This document shows positions 11,190 to 21,962 of a DNA stretch of 64,000 nt, piece by piece (position 1 is the first letter of the stretch; every line of letters starts with the position of its first letter). The stretch is from positions 37,355,241-37,419,240 of the forward strand of contig JAAONU010000016.1 in NCBI GenBank assembly GCA_012932295.1. The letters are read 5' to 3'. The notes beneath the pieces were generated by a model. That model did not search any database and was not told where the DNA came from. It was given only the letters and a program-made list of their open reading frames with translations. The position numbers and the translations under genes were made by a program. This DNA is from Cyclina sinensis. Its lineage: Eukaryota > Mollusca > Bivalvia > Venerida > Veneridae.

Positions 11190-11450
11190 CAGAGACAGGA
11201 AAGAGAGAGACAAAGAGAGAGCAAGATGGAGAAAAAGGGAGGGGAAGAAGAGAAGGGATGGGGGATTGGCAAGATACAGACATGGGAAGGAAGAGCAAGA
11301 GAAGAGAGAGTTGGAAGAGCAAGTTACCAAGGGAAAGGGAGGAAGAGCAAGATACCAAGGGAAAGGGAGGAAGAGCAAGATACCAAGGGAAAGGGTGGAA
11401 GAGCAAGATACAGAGAGGGAGGAAGGAAGAGAAGAGAGAACAGGTATCTA
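11190..11450. repeat. Purine-rich 28-bp minisatellite
   Basis: The plus strand is nearly pure purine for ~250 bp. Its core contains about four units of 28 bp built on GAAGAGCAAGATACCAAGGG followed by AAAGGGAG, with decayed GAGA/GGA flanks. Reading frames through it on both strands (K/R/E-rich or S/L/F-rich) are low-complexity artefacts. Confidence 0.88.
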
Positions 11451-11646
11451 TAGAGAAAGATGTGTGCATGTACATACATTTAAATGGCCTGTCTGCATAA
11501 ATACATCTAATTTATGGTACACACAATGTTAAATAAATTTAACACAAATTTTATAAAAACATTAACTTGCTTCGTAACTGTACACATGAAATTAACGTTA
11601 GACAAAACAGCACAAATTCATAGTTTTTTGTAACTGCATATGAGTC

Positions 11647-12918
11647 AACAAGAGGGCCAAGATGGCCCTATGTCCCTCACCTGAGAATCATTGCACAGAA
11701 ACATAAAAAATCAGGATGTAAGTGAGTAGGTCAAGGCCAAGATCATCCACGGTCAAAGATTTAATCTGCATGCAAAATTATCTAATGTCTCATTGTTGTA
11801 GCTGAACAGAAAGTCTTCTAAGAATGGGCTCTGTGACTTATTTTTTTACCCTGGATGACCCATATACAATCCTATCTTAGATTTTATCAAGACAAACATT
11901 CTGACCAAATGTTAGGAAAATCGGAAGAAAAATACAGCTTCTATCGCATACACAAGCTTTTTCTAAGATTTGACCCCGTGACCTAGTTTTTGACCCATAT
12001 AATCCATATACAATCTCAACCTAGATTTCATCAAGACAAACATTCTGACCAAGTTTCATAAAGATCCAATGAAAAATACAGCCTCTATTGCATACACAAG
12101 GTTTTTCTAAGATTTGACCCTGTGACCTAGTTTTTGACCCCAGATGACCCATATTCAATCCCAACCTAGATCTCATCAAGACAAACATTCTGACCAAATA
12201 TTAGGAAAATCCAATGAAAAATACAGCTATTGCATACACAATGTTTTTTCTAAGATTTGACCCAATGACCTAGTTTTTGACCCCAGATGACCCATATACA
12301 TTCCCAACCTAGCTACCATAGAGACAAACATTCTCACCAAATATTAGGTAAATCGGATGAAAAATACAGCTTCTATCGCATACACAAGCTTTTTCTAAGA
12401 TTTGACCCCGTGAACTAGTTTTTGACCCCAGATGACCCATATACAATCCTACCTTAGATGCCATCAAGACAAACATTTTGACCAAACATTAGGAAAATCC
12501 AATGGAAAATACAGCCTCTATCGCAAACACAAGGTTTTTCTAAGATTTGACCCCGTTATCTAGTTTTTGACCCCAGATGACCCATATACAATCCCAACCT
12601 AGATACCATAAAGACAAACATTTTGACCAAATATTAGGAAAATCGGATGAAAAATACAGCTATTGCATACACAAGGTTTTTTCTAAAATTTGACCCTGTG
12701 ACCTAGTTTTTGACCCCAATTGACTTATATACAATCCCACTCTAGATTTCAACAAGACAAACATTCTGACCAAGTTTCATAAAGATCAAATGAAAAATAC
12801 AGCCTCTATCGCATGCACAAGGCAAATGTGAACAGACAGACGACGGACAGACAGACAGACAGATGACGGACATCCAGCGATCACAATAGCTCACCCTGAG
12901 CATTCGCTCAGGTGAGCT
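11647..12918 (-). mobile_element. AGCTCACCTG-ended element with ~144-bp tandem core (minus orientation)
   Basis: In minus orientation the element starts with a hairpin (AGCTCACCTGAGCG pairing with GCTCAGGGTGAGCT, 12888-12918) and ends with a hairpin followed by CTCTTGTT (plus strand AACAAGAGGGCC at 11647). Between them lie about six to seven monomers of 143-145 bp. The marker CTAGTTTTTGACCC recurs at 11983, 12127, 12270, 12415, 12560 and 12703. A GACGGACAGACAGACAG tract lies next to the 5' end. There is no coding capacity. Architecture (hairpins at both ends, tandem core) resembles the pearl/HINE type of non-autonomous Helentron elements described from bivalves; class assignment is inference. 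Confidence 0.75.
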
Positions 12919-13405
12919 AAAAATGTAAAATGCAAAACAGTTTAATTAAAATCTCAAGCACCTAAAAAGAACATAATATTTTACAATGTTTCCCATAAAT
13001 AAAGGATTTTGTGAAAATTTTTGTAATAATCATGTTTTTTTATTGTGTTGTACAACAAAATTTGCAAGTACAAATAAAAATATGTTACTTGCAAAGGAAA
13101 GTTTAACTACACTTATCTGTTATAATTTTATCTTCTTTTTGTATCTTTTTTTAGTAAACAAGTACGGAGAAATGAAAAAGAGCACCTTGACTTCTTAGAA
13201 ACATTGTCTCTCACCATTCCACTAAGGACAAAAAATATTTTCAAGAATAACACTATTGCATCTTGTTTGACATTTCATACATGTATACTGTTTAATATCT
13301 AGAGCAGATGCAATAATTGTATAAATACATGTATGTACATGTCTGGGCAAATGATATGCCAGTGAAAATCATCTTGAATAATATGTTATTTCATAACAAA
13401 TCGTT
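12919..13405. other. Intergenic, no feature recognised
   Basis: AT-rich DNA between two repeats; nothing supported. Confidence 0.5.
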
Positions 13406-13409
13406 CCTT

Positions 13410-13623
13410 GTTCAACTTTTATCCTGCTGACAGCAATTGTGTTTGCCTTTGTGACCACTGCAGACCAAGATCAGTCTGCATATCCCTGCAGTCTGGTCAT
13501 GGTCTGCACTTCTGCCATTCAGTCATTGTATTTTCAATGAGCACCCCGATAAACAGTTAATGGATCTGCCCAAACTGAAAGATGGACAAGTCCATTTTAG
13601 ATATTTAGCATAGTAAGGGTTAA
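13410..13623. mobile_element. TTAA-type palindromic MITE, diverged copy
   Basis: Right end AGTAAGGGTTAA (TTAA at 13620-13623), left end TTTTATCCTGCTGACA. The interior has the family's pair of opposed motifs (GCAGACCAAGATCAGTCTGC and TCTGGTCATGGTCTGCAC) and a GTCCATTTTAGA block. Same family as 44596-44809 and 47080-47293. Confidence 0.65.
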
Positions 13624-13861
13624 GCATTAACACACACAGACAAAAGAGTGGAAGTAGTAAAGATGCTCCCGTCATTTTTCTGTAAGCTTTTTAAAAAGAA
13701 AATTAAAATTCAATATAGGTTTAAATTTAATCATATGGTAAGCGAATCTAAAATATTTTGTATGAAGTACTTTGCTATATATAAGTCTTATTAATAGCAC
13801 TTGGTAAAAAATATTTCCAAGCCAAACCAGTATGACCTTAAGGAAGTAGTCAGTCACTTGC

Positions 13862-13981
13862 AGAGAAATTGGTTAGTAAACTGGTTGCATACCCAGGAAC
13901 ACTGGTTAGGTGGACTGACCACCAGGATGTGATCTTAGCTGTTAAAACTGGCATTTAAACTCTAATAAAACTAAACTAAAC
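13862..13981. mobile_element. SINE fragment with AAACTAAACTAAA tail
   Basis: The run containing AGGTGGACTGACCACCAGG, AACTGGCATTTAAAC and the tail AATAAAACTAAACTAAACC resembles the 3' part of tRNA-derived SINEs seen elsewhere in the window (tail ACTAAACTA). No tRNA-like head was found. Confidence 0.4.
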
Positions 13982-14208
13982 CAGTATGACTTTAATAAAA
14001 CTTTTTACATAATGTCCATACAGTACTCATACAGAATATCACAAAACATTTTCAAAACTGAAAAGAATTCAAAATACCAAAATCGTTTGGGCAAAAAAAA
14101 TGATAAAGCTTTTCAAAATCAACACAAGGTTCCATCATGTAATCATTAACAGTGCACACAACTGTATCCTTCACCAATGAATCCACTACCCATAATGCAT
14201 CGTCTTTT

Positions 14209-17200
14209 TCACCACAGTGTCCATGGTGGCTGGTTTACCTGATAAACATTTGCTCCTGTCACATTGATAGGGATTGTTATCAAGGCAAATGGCTGTTGTA
14301 AACTGTCTAGAGTGCTTTTAATTATATGCCTGAAATCAATACCAGTTCAATAATGTTACTTCCTCAAACATATTGTACATTTGAGATGTGATAGAATGAG
14401 GTAACAGTCCAATATGAACACATTCTTTGGTCTCTTCATAACCTTTTGCTAGAACTTAAAATACAGGATTTAATGAAAAATGTGATTTTTTCATAAAAAT
14501 GATGAACTTGTTGCCAAGTTAACTGATTCTTGTTTCTTCTATCTTCTTGCCCATCTAAACACTTAGTACAACTGATAAAGTCATGATTTATCAAATATTC
14601 TACTGACTTAAATTTTAAGGAAAATATTCAATTAAACCGAAGAAATCTGAAAGGCACAGTTTCATTTATTTTCTTGCAGAGCTTGAACAAATGGATATGA
14701 TCATCTCAACAATTTCACAATTTACCCAATAGGAAGATCAACCAGGCATCTGTAAGCATTAAACACATCAGCTCACAAAGAATTTTCTTTAATAAAAAAA
14801 AGGATAAAAAGTATTGTCCTCCCAATACAAAGAGACTTTTTATAGATGTGGTCTCTACAGTAAGAGTACAGGGTTTCCATTCGACCCTTGAAGAGGGGTT
14901 TTGACCCCTGAAATTTCATAAAGACCCCATTTTGACCCTCAGGTATTTTGACTGAAGGGTCATTTTGTCTTAAAATAAGGTATATTTTAGCTTAAAATTC
15001 AGGTATTTTTGACTGCAGTTTGGTAAATGTAGTTGCATCGTATGAAAAATGTCTTTTGACCCTTCAGTTTTTGGAGCTAGTGGAACCCCTGGAGTAAATA
15101 ATATTTACCCATCTTTGCCAAGCAAAAATGTGGCAGGAATGTGAACAATTCTTTCTGTGTTGTCATCAATCATATCTATAAATGACTGATCGTTATTGAT
15201 GTCATTATCAGTTATCACCACAGCGACAGCACCAGCTTCCTGCGCATGTACCGCTTTGGTAACAAATGAACACTCTCTGAAATAGTCAAATGAACCATTT
15301 AGGCAAAACAACTTAAGATGAAATGACCGATGACACAGGAAAAAGGGCACTCTGACATTTTGTTTTACTACTGAAAATCAGCAAGAAGTGACCAATTTCT
15401 CGTCCTCATGGCAACAGCTTCTAGAGACAGTTCTTTCTTATGTAAAAACGATATTACCTAAATTTAAAAACAACATTGAATGAGAAGTTTTATAATTTTG
15501 TGAAAAAGTGGATTACATTTAAAAGGCACAAAATCTGACATTGAAATAGCTATGAAAATAGCAATAAAAATTCAAATATATAAAATATACTATATTACTT
15601 TACTGCCAACCAGAACTTAAGATAGAATCTGACGTCAAATTTGGGTATGTGATGTTATTTTAATGAGTATCAATTTTGCACGTAATATTCCTCCTTAAAA
15701 TGATAGAATATTGTATTTGTTCTATGCAGGAAGCTGAAATTTTAATACAATAACCCTGGGATATCATTTGTTCAAAATAAATTAAAAGGTCAATTTCCAA
15801 TAATTATGTCCAAGTGCCCTTTTTCTTATGTACTCAGTCAAATAAGTAATCTTACATTTAATTTAGTTATTACAGAGTAATCAACTGTATATTTACATGT
15901 ATATAAAAGATTTCTGTGAGATGTGTTTTAGAAATGGGAAATTATATATTGAATAACTTATGTCAGAATCTCAGTTTAATATATATCTAAATAATACTTT
16001 CTCAACTCACCCTCTTTGCATAAGAACAATCCTGCCTTGGATAAAATATGCATTAGATAAATGTGAACAGCCATGGTATGGATTTGCTGCTGTTAATTCA
16101 ATATTGTTATATTTTCTTTGCTGCAATGGAAAAATAAAATCAAAATTAGATGCCATTTGTGACTACTAATAAAATATTACACACACTTACATTGTACGAT
16201 TAACAAATTTAGAGTCATGTCATGTTAAAAGACTACTGATTAGAATTCTATTGTCCTAGATAGTCATAATTGTTAGGAACATCTATTTTGAAAATATCAA
16301 CTCTGTCAAAAACACTCACCATTCTTGGTATCACCTGTATCACCATGTTAATGCAATATATTATAATAAGAAAAAGTCCTTTAATGTATTTCTTTACTGA
16401 TCCTTGTTAGTAAAAATCCCTATTGTGCTTACAGTGACTGTTACTTCCTTCTATAGTTACAAAAACTGCATAAATAAAAATTTACAAATGTAAGAAAAAC
16501 TTAAAACTTCATCTTATTTTTAGCATTCAGTAAAACTTAAATGTATTTTAAACAAACTGAATTGATTCAAATAAACTGTTACACAATGTAGGCTCAAGAT
16601 GGAATATGCTACTTACAAATGCTGTTCCAAAATTTTTGGCAGGTCTGATCTTGTATGTATAACTGATGGATGAGGGCTGCAGAACTTCCATAAAAAGTAT
16701 GTCATTGAGCAAAACATTTACATTTGGCACTGTGGCAAGTATCTTCTCTCCAGATACTGAAATATATCAAACATTTGAAAGAGATGAGGACAGTTTGGTT
16801 TGAGATTTTGCAAAGAACATACATAAAAACATTTTTTCAATAATTTGATTATATTCACATTACTTTAAAATATATCATAAAATACCCTCAGCTTCACTTA
16901 TTCAGTGATTTCAAAGGTAATGAATATGGGCCAAATCACTAAATCTTGACAGGTTCTGGTAATTTGGGTAACTACAAGTTTGGTAAGCTGATAAAAGTCA
17001 CTTTATATTTTAATGTATTTATATCTCATTGCAGTGACTAACCAACCTTTATACTGATCAGGTATGACAACTGCAAAGTGCAGTGCAAGGGTGCAGGATG
17101 TAATGATCCATTGTCTTGATGTGCCACTGTCTTGATGCGCCACTTTCAAGACATTATTCGTCACTATTGATTTTATAGTACTTATTGATAGTGAATGGGG

Positions 17201-17826
17201 GTGTGAAAAGCTATAGTTGGTATCCAAGGCAGGTGTGAAAACTCAACTAAGTAAATGACATTAATAACACTCGAAAAATCGGCACAACATCCGAAAACTT
17301 TTAGTGGTAATCCAATTTAATAATTGAATTTCTGAAGTACTTTCTTTTACCATTAATTTTTTTAAAATAAATCAAAACATGCAACCATAATATTGGTGCA
17401 TTACTTCTTGTAAAGTGGCACTTAAAGACCAGGTGCAAAAAGACTCTGGCGCATAAACTCCGACATTCGCAGAGCATTTTTTTTTTAACTTTAATACTAA
17501 CCAAACTTCACTACCATTTTTCAGGTGTAAGCTTGGTAGATCCACATTTGTATTATTGTTCATTAGGCTTAAACAAAGAATAATAGGCTAAATTTTAAAT
17601 GACTGCATCAATATCATAATGAAGAAATCTTAGATCATTGCATTTTTGTCCAAATACGAAACTATCCGAAAAATAGGTAACCTAAGATAAATTGACTTCC
17701 ACCGAAAAGAAAAATTATAGAAGCAAACTGATTGTCTAGGAAAAAAAAGAAGATACCAAAATATAGTAATAACTGAATTGTAAATCCAATAAGAAAAACT
17801 GCAGTTCCCGATGAATTAAGCTGCAT
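14209..17826 (-). CDS. PRADC1: Protease-associated domain-containing protein 1, five coding exons
   Basis: PRADC1 (PAP21) is a small secreted glycoprotein consisting essentially of a PA domain without a protease; its molecular role is poorly defined. Coding exons on the minus strand: 17826-17757 (70 nt), 16756-16617 (140), 16120-16011 (110), 15276-15109 (168) and 14329-14209 (121, TGA stop). They sum to 609 nt and 202 aa (human 188). Every junction has GT-AG ends and matching phase. Residues 1-23 form a hydrophobic signal peptide (FLIGFTIQLLLYF). Residues about 37-70 hold LLNDILFMEVLQP and IRPAKNFGTAF. Exon 3 has NPYHGCSHLSNAYFIQGRIV. Exon 4 has ECSFVTKAVHAQEAGAVAVV and IPATFLLGKDG. The C-terminus has PINVTGANV (N-glycosylation sequon at a family-conserved position) and ends QPPWTLW. 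A TTG-initiated extension upstream was rejected in favour of the ATG directly before the signal peptide. Confidence 0.95.
14330..15108 (-). other. PRADC1 intron 4 with MITE at its 5' end
   Basis: GT at 15108-15107 (GG|GTAAAT) and AG at 14331-14330. The 223-bp MITE at 14869-15091 lies immediately inside the donor. The rest, about 14332-14863, shows nothing recognisable. Confidence 0.85.
14869..15091. mobile_element. 223-bp CAGGG MITE with 5-bp TSD in PRADC1 intron 4
   Basis: The left end is CAGGGTTTCCATTCG and the reverse-complemented right end is CAGGGGTTCCACTAG. Both sides carry GAGTA (14864-14868 and 15092-15096). The interior repeats TTTGACCC / TTGACCCCTGAAA blocks. The insertion lies 17 bp from the last base of exon 4. 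Confidence 0.75.
15277..16010 (-). other. PRADC1 intron 3
   Basis: GTGAGT donor at 16010 and TTTCAG acceptor at 15278-15277 on the minus strand. AT-rich, with no internal feature recognised. Confidence 0.85.
16121..16616 (-). other. PRADC1 intron 2
   Basis: Donor GTAAGT at 16616-16611 and acceptor ATTGCAG at 16121. AT-rich, no internal feature recognised. Confidence 0.85.
16757..17756 (-). other. PRADC1 intron 1
   Basis: Donor G|GTATCT at 17756-17751 and acceptor TATTTCAG at 16758-16757. About 1 kb, AT-rich. A short minus-strand K-rich reading frame near 17300-17560 has no recognisable product. Confidence 0.8.
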
Positions 17827-17915
17827 TTTCTCAAGTTTTTGTCGTACAGACGCTTGCAATTAGTTACTCTAATAACCAGTATCCGGTCCAAAGTATAGTG
17901 TATTCTATGATGATG

Positions 17916-17976
17916 ATCGTCGGTTACCCCCTGGTACATATTCCGCACAATTGATCGAACGTGGGTTTCCGACGAT
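17916..17976. mobile_element. Short ATCGTCGG MITE, deleted copy B, in PRADC1 5' flank
   Basis: About 61 bp bounded by ATCGTCGG and CCGACGAT, with the family landmarks GTACATATTCCGCA and GATCGAACGTGGGTTTCC but lacking the middle of copy A at 9568. It is flanked on both sides by GATGAT-type trinucleotide repeats. It begins about 90 bp upstream of the PRADC1 start codon, so it lies in the 5'UTR or core promoter. Confidence 0.65.
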
Positions 17977-18419
17977 GATGATGATAAAAACGCATCAGCT
18001 TATCGATCCAAAATACGTTAGCTAGAAATTCGTTAATCAAGGGGTTCAATTAAGTTTAAGAAAAACTATCCAAATGACAACGATACAATGAGTACCACAT
18101 TGAAATCAGCATATAATGCACATGAGGTTTTTTGATGATGTCTTGGAAGGATGGACCTTTTTCTTAGAAAGCTACATCTTCTGAAAGTTTTTAACATGTC
18201 ATATTATTAATTAAATTACAAATAATATGTTTGATTTTACCTTTCATTAAAACAAGCCTGATTCAAAATTATTTATTTTTATTAAACCTGGTACTTTACT
18301 TGAACCGAAACTTGAAAAAAAGAAAGAAAAGAAATTGAGCAAAAAAACTAACTTTCTAAAACATCAAATCAGAAAAAAACATCAGTTCCGTTTGGAACAA
18401 GAAGATACATGAGCGAATC

Positions 18420-18535
18420 AGTAGTACAGTGGTGATGCACTGAACAGATAATGCAGGGACCGCGAGTTTGATACACTTCTACTAATTGACTTTCAGAGGA
18501 GACGTTAAACTGACGTTCAATATATTACTGTTTCA
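18420..18535 (+). mobile_element. tRNA-like SINE fragment
   Basis: A head-like run (AGTACAGTGGTGATGCACTG) is followed by a B-box-like GCGAGTTTGATAC and GAGGAGACGTTAAACTGACG, which resembles the body of tRNA-derived SINEs. Weak: only part of an A box is seen. Confidence 0.35.
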
Positions 18536-18571
18536 TCATCATCATCATCATCGTCATCACCATCATCATAT
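18536..18571. repeat. (ATC)n microsatellite
   Basis: Imperfect CATCATCATCATCATCGTC run next to the SINE-like fragment. Confidence 0.9.
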
Positions 18572-18639
18572 CTCCTAATCGCTTTGGAATAAAATTTAAC
18601 ACCCGCAGCAGCATAGGCTTATCTGTATACAGCTAAAAA

Positions 18640-20040
18640 CCTCTATTTCACAGATCAAGTTGATAGAAGACATCCTTGTATTTTAAACTGTGGACGAAGA
18701 GATCTGGTTGGATTGCTGATTGTTGCATCTTGAGGTTCTTGAGTTACGAAGTGGAATGTCTGGTGTGTGTCGACCAATCCATATGTGATTTTGTAGTACA
18801 TAGATAAACTTGATAAGTCTCCGCGTCTCTGAATGTGGTCCCATCCAACTTCTGTAAGCATATCTGTCATGCTGCTGGTTCTGCGGAAATCATGTTTCAC
18901 GAATCTGGAGGATCTCCTCTTGACCATTTTAAGTTGGTGTATTATAGATAATCAATGTAGGGTGACCAAACAGTAGAAGCAGATTCTATTGTTGGCCGGA
19001 CATATATATTATAGGCCTATCTGACTTGCTCCTTATGATCCGGTAGAGCAGGCAGTCATTCGCAATCAGTCTTGCCTTGGAAATGACCTTTAGTGGAAGG
19101 TCATTAATGTATGCAAGAAATAGTAAGGGGCCAAGAAAACTACCCTGTTGAATCCCAAATATATCAAGAGCAGACAAAAAAAGCAGAACCGTCTAAAATG
19201 ACTTGACTTGAGTACGACATGGAAGAAAGTCCTTGATTCAGGCGAGTGTTGAGCCGCGGATTCCATAGTAGTCCAGCTTCTGTAAAAGGCATGCCTGTGG
19301 ATCATTGTCGAAAGCTTTGGAAAATACTGAGTAATAACGTCAATTTATATGGTCTGGTTTATACCACGCGAAAGATCGTTGATAGTCTGAATGTCAAGAT
19401 CTCCTCTTCCTTAAACCATGTTGACTATCTGAAAGGAAGCCGAGAGTCGACATGAGATGAGATGTTGCTGGAGATCACATGCTCTTGAGGTTTACACGAT
19501 TTAAAAGTAAGTGAGACCGGCCGATAGTTTGATGGAGAGGAGTGGTTACCTTTCTTGAACACAGGAGAAACAAGAGCTGATTTCCATTTGTCTTGAATCT
19601 GTCCGAGATCGAGGGGTACTTGAAAGAGACTGGTGAGACCTGGAGGCAATTCAGAAGCAGCAAGTTATAGAAAGCGAGCTGGGATTCGGGCAGGACCCTT
19701 TGCTTAGTGTGTTTTGAGTTCTTGCAGACGTTTCTAGACGCCATCAAATTGACTGTGACCTTGATCGGGTTATAGAAGGTGTACGTTGGACGATGAGTCA
19801 TGTCTTCTTCAGTGAAAACCGAAGAGAACTGATTTTTAAGGATCTCTGCCTTCTTCTGCACCTCGCAGAAGGTAATGCCATCCTTTTTCGGTCGAAGGAC
19901 TCCAATCTAAAGCTATCCTTTTTCCTGGACTGGATGTGCTGACATAATACTTTTGGATTTTCATTCTTTACCTGAAAAAGAACCAGGGGTGTCTCGGGAA
20001 TATGTTGCTCTCTTTTCAATGCATTATTCCACAACCTAAA
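18640..20040 (-). pseudogene. Decayed non-LTR retrotransposon (LINE) reverse transcriptase
   Basis: Reading leftward on the minus strand, pieces of one reverse transcriptase ORF appear in order but in different frames. Near 20030-19800: NENPKVLCQHIQSRKK and QKKAEILKNQFSSVFTEEDM. Near 19640-19500: DKWKSALVSPVFKKG and NYRPVSLT. Near 19310-19260: KAFDNDPQACLLQKLDYYGI. Near 19170-19080: GIQQGSFLGPLLFLAYINDL and ARLIANDCLLYR, where the catalytic FADD is mutated to IAND. Near 18920-18660 is the C-terminal RRSSRFVKHDFRRTSS / SMTDMLTEVGWD. Several frameshifts and a deletion between the palm and C-terminus make it dead. The style is that of jockey/CR1-like LINEs. No endonuclease domain is seen. Confidence 0.85.
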
Positions 20041-20690
20041 ATAAGTAAATTGTTTAATGGGTGTCGTATCAGCAACTGTAGTCTCACTATTTCGCCTCCG
20101 AAGGTGAACCCATTTTACAATCTGATATTTTATTGTTGTTCACCTTCTACGTCTCACTTTGATCTGCATCTGGCTAAGCGGACTCGCCCAATCGTAGGCG
20201 ATTGGGCACTTTTTATGGCTCGTTTGTCCAACAGTTCACAGAGTTTAAGGCAAAAATGATAAAAATATGATAAAATATGATAACTAAATTCAAACCTGAT
20301 CCTGTAATCCAAGAAAACACACAAATACATAAGTATAGAACTGAAACACTTATTTCGTACATGATTAATCCACCATTTTATTCAAAATTTGGCAATCGGA
20401 ATACTCGGTGTTCTAGCTAATAAGTTAACTAGGGTATGGTAAAGAATCTGCCGAACAATATCCGCTCAGTCATATGCAGTTTAAAATTAGGCTTAAGGGT
20501 TGAACAACTAAAAAATATCAGAATTATAAAATGGGTTCAACACTTTAAGCTTAATTAATTAGGCTACAGCAACTGGTACCGACGATAAATAAACTCGAGG
20601 AAATTGAAAGAACAAAAAGGGTTTACAAACATCCCAAAGAATTTCAAGGCAAAAAATTACTACTAAATAACTACTTTAATAGTTATTAGT
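20041..20690. other. Intergenic, no feature recognised
   Basis: Apart from a short palindromic CGCCCAATCGTAGGCGATTG near 20186, nothing is supported. Confidence 0.45.
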
Positions 20691-20739
20691 AGTTGTTATT
20701 TATTTATAAAACCATAATTCTTAATATAGCAGAATACTC

Positions 20740-20920
20740 TAGACTGAGCTTTTGTGCAGTTAAACGTTACCGTCGTTTAGGTACGGATTTTAAACTTGGA
20801 AATATTGACCAAGCGTCTAGCGTCATAGAGTTGCAGAATTTGATGCTGCTGCTGCAAACGAAGAGTCAACAGATATTTCGAAGCATTCGTTTATTTTTGC
20901 CACTTAAGCAGTTGAGAAGG
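20740..20920 (+). promoter_or_regulatory. CpG-richer patch, possible first exon of a plus-strand gene
   Basis: Within strongly AT-rich, CpG-poor surroundings this stretch holds about ten CpGs (ACGTTACCGTCG, GGTACGG, AAGCGTCTAGCGTC, ACGAAG, TTCGAAGCATTCG). It reads through without stops as CAVKRYRRLGTDFK and IELQNLMLLLQTKSQQ to a possible donor AGAAGG|GTAATA at about 20920. Weak evidence; the protein is not recognised. Confidence 0.25.
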
Positions 20921-20977
20921 GTAATATTAATATTTTCCTTACATCAAACAGTAATTGTAAATTGTTCCTTTTTCTAA

Positions 20978-21600
20978 AAAATATCATGTCATGGCCACAA
21001 ACTGCTCAGCAGGCTCAATAATCCGTAGGGATGCGATGACCAGAGCAACCTTTCACTGTTTTAAATATTTTAACTAATTTTACATCTTTTCTCATAAGCA
21101 GAGCATACTTAATTTTATAGAATGAACATTCTTTATTAACATTATTTCACTTGATATCGCAGTATCCATGCCTCGATGTTTCAAGGCTGTACATTGTAGG
21201 GTCGTGTACAAAATTTTTATAAGAAATTCTATGAAAAGGCAGTAATTCTGCAAATAGCTGTGGTCATGCTTATAAGACAGAGAACCTTTCAGGAGGGGAA
21301 GAATGAGATGGGGAGGATAGAAATATTTAAGGTGTAGTATAATATGCCAGGTGCACTTTTCTCCCTTGGTTTACTTTCATGTAGTCAAAATAATTCAAAT
21401 GACGTCTTGAGCAAATTCTGAGATATTTTTGTTATGGGTCAGAATCTCACTATAAGGAGGAGAGATATTGACCCATATAAAAAAATTACACAATATCTCG
21501 ACTTGCGTACTATTAGTTGGACTTACTTTCATGGTGTCAAAAAAAAAGGCAGGAGCACCTGGGTAGGCCTTCTGAGGTAGATTGTAGTGGCGATTTTGGG
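20978..21600. other. Repeat-like unique sequence
   Basis: Contains the motif CCCTTGGTTTACTTTCATG (about 21364), which partially recurs at 21693 (CTCCTTTGGTTTACTTTAAA). The tRNA-like unit that follows may therefore be part of a larger composite element. Otherwise nothing. Confidence 0.35.
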
Positions 21601-21611
21601 TTGAACTATGG

Positions 21612-21693
21612 CAAGCACCTAGCTAGCTCAGTTGGTAGAGCTATGGACTAGTGTTCCAGAAGTTATGTGTCTGAATCCCAGATGGGGTGCTCC
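21612..21693 (+). mobile_element. tRNA-derived SINE head or tRNA pseudogene
   Basis: A-box-like TAGCTCAGTTGGTAGAGC forms a perfect D stem (GCTC/GAGC). AGCACCT near 21616 pairs with GGGTGCT near 21686 as an acceptor-like stem, and the anticodon-like arm GGACTAGTGTTCC would read AGT. The T arm does not pair and spacing to the 3' acceptor strand is three bases too long, so a functional tRNA is unlikely. Confidence 0.55.
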
Positions 21694-21906
21694 TTTGGTT
21701 TACTTTAAAGGGATAAAAAAGAGGCATAAGAAATAGGGCAACAGTTGAATATAAAATTAATGTCAGTCATTTAAATCTTATAACAGTGGAATGATATACT
21801 CTTAGAAGGCATATAAATTTACTTAATTTGTAAATAACTTGAATAGGAAATAAGGTAAAGTGTGAGAATTTAGTTTATGTGTTTAATATATAATAGAGCA
21901 TTTTAT

Positions 21907-21962
21907 GCACACACACACACACACACACACACACACCACACACACACACACACAAACACAAA
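21907..21962. repeat. (CA)n microsatellite
   Basis: About 55 bp of ACACAC with two interruptions. Confidence 0.97.

Noticed and set aside
11095..11532. Overlapping frames of 70-129 codons on both strands
   Set aside because: All are translations of the purine-rich 28-bp minisatellite; low complexity, open in several frames at once.
17662..17859. Longer PRADC1 start (MQASVRQKLEKMQ...) and extended hydrophobic frame past the signal peptide
   Set aside because: The upstream codon is TTG, not ATG, and the frame past 17757 is intron after a G|GTATCT donor in the right phase.
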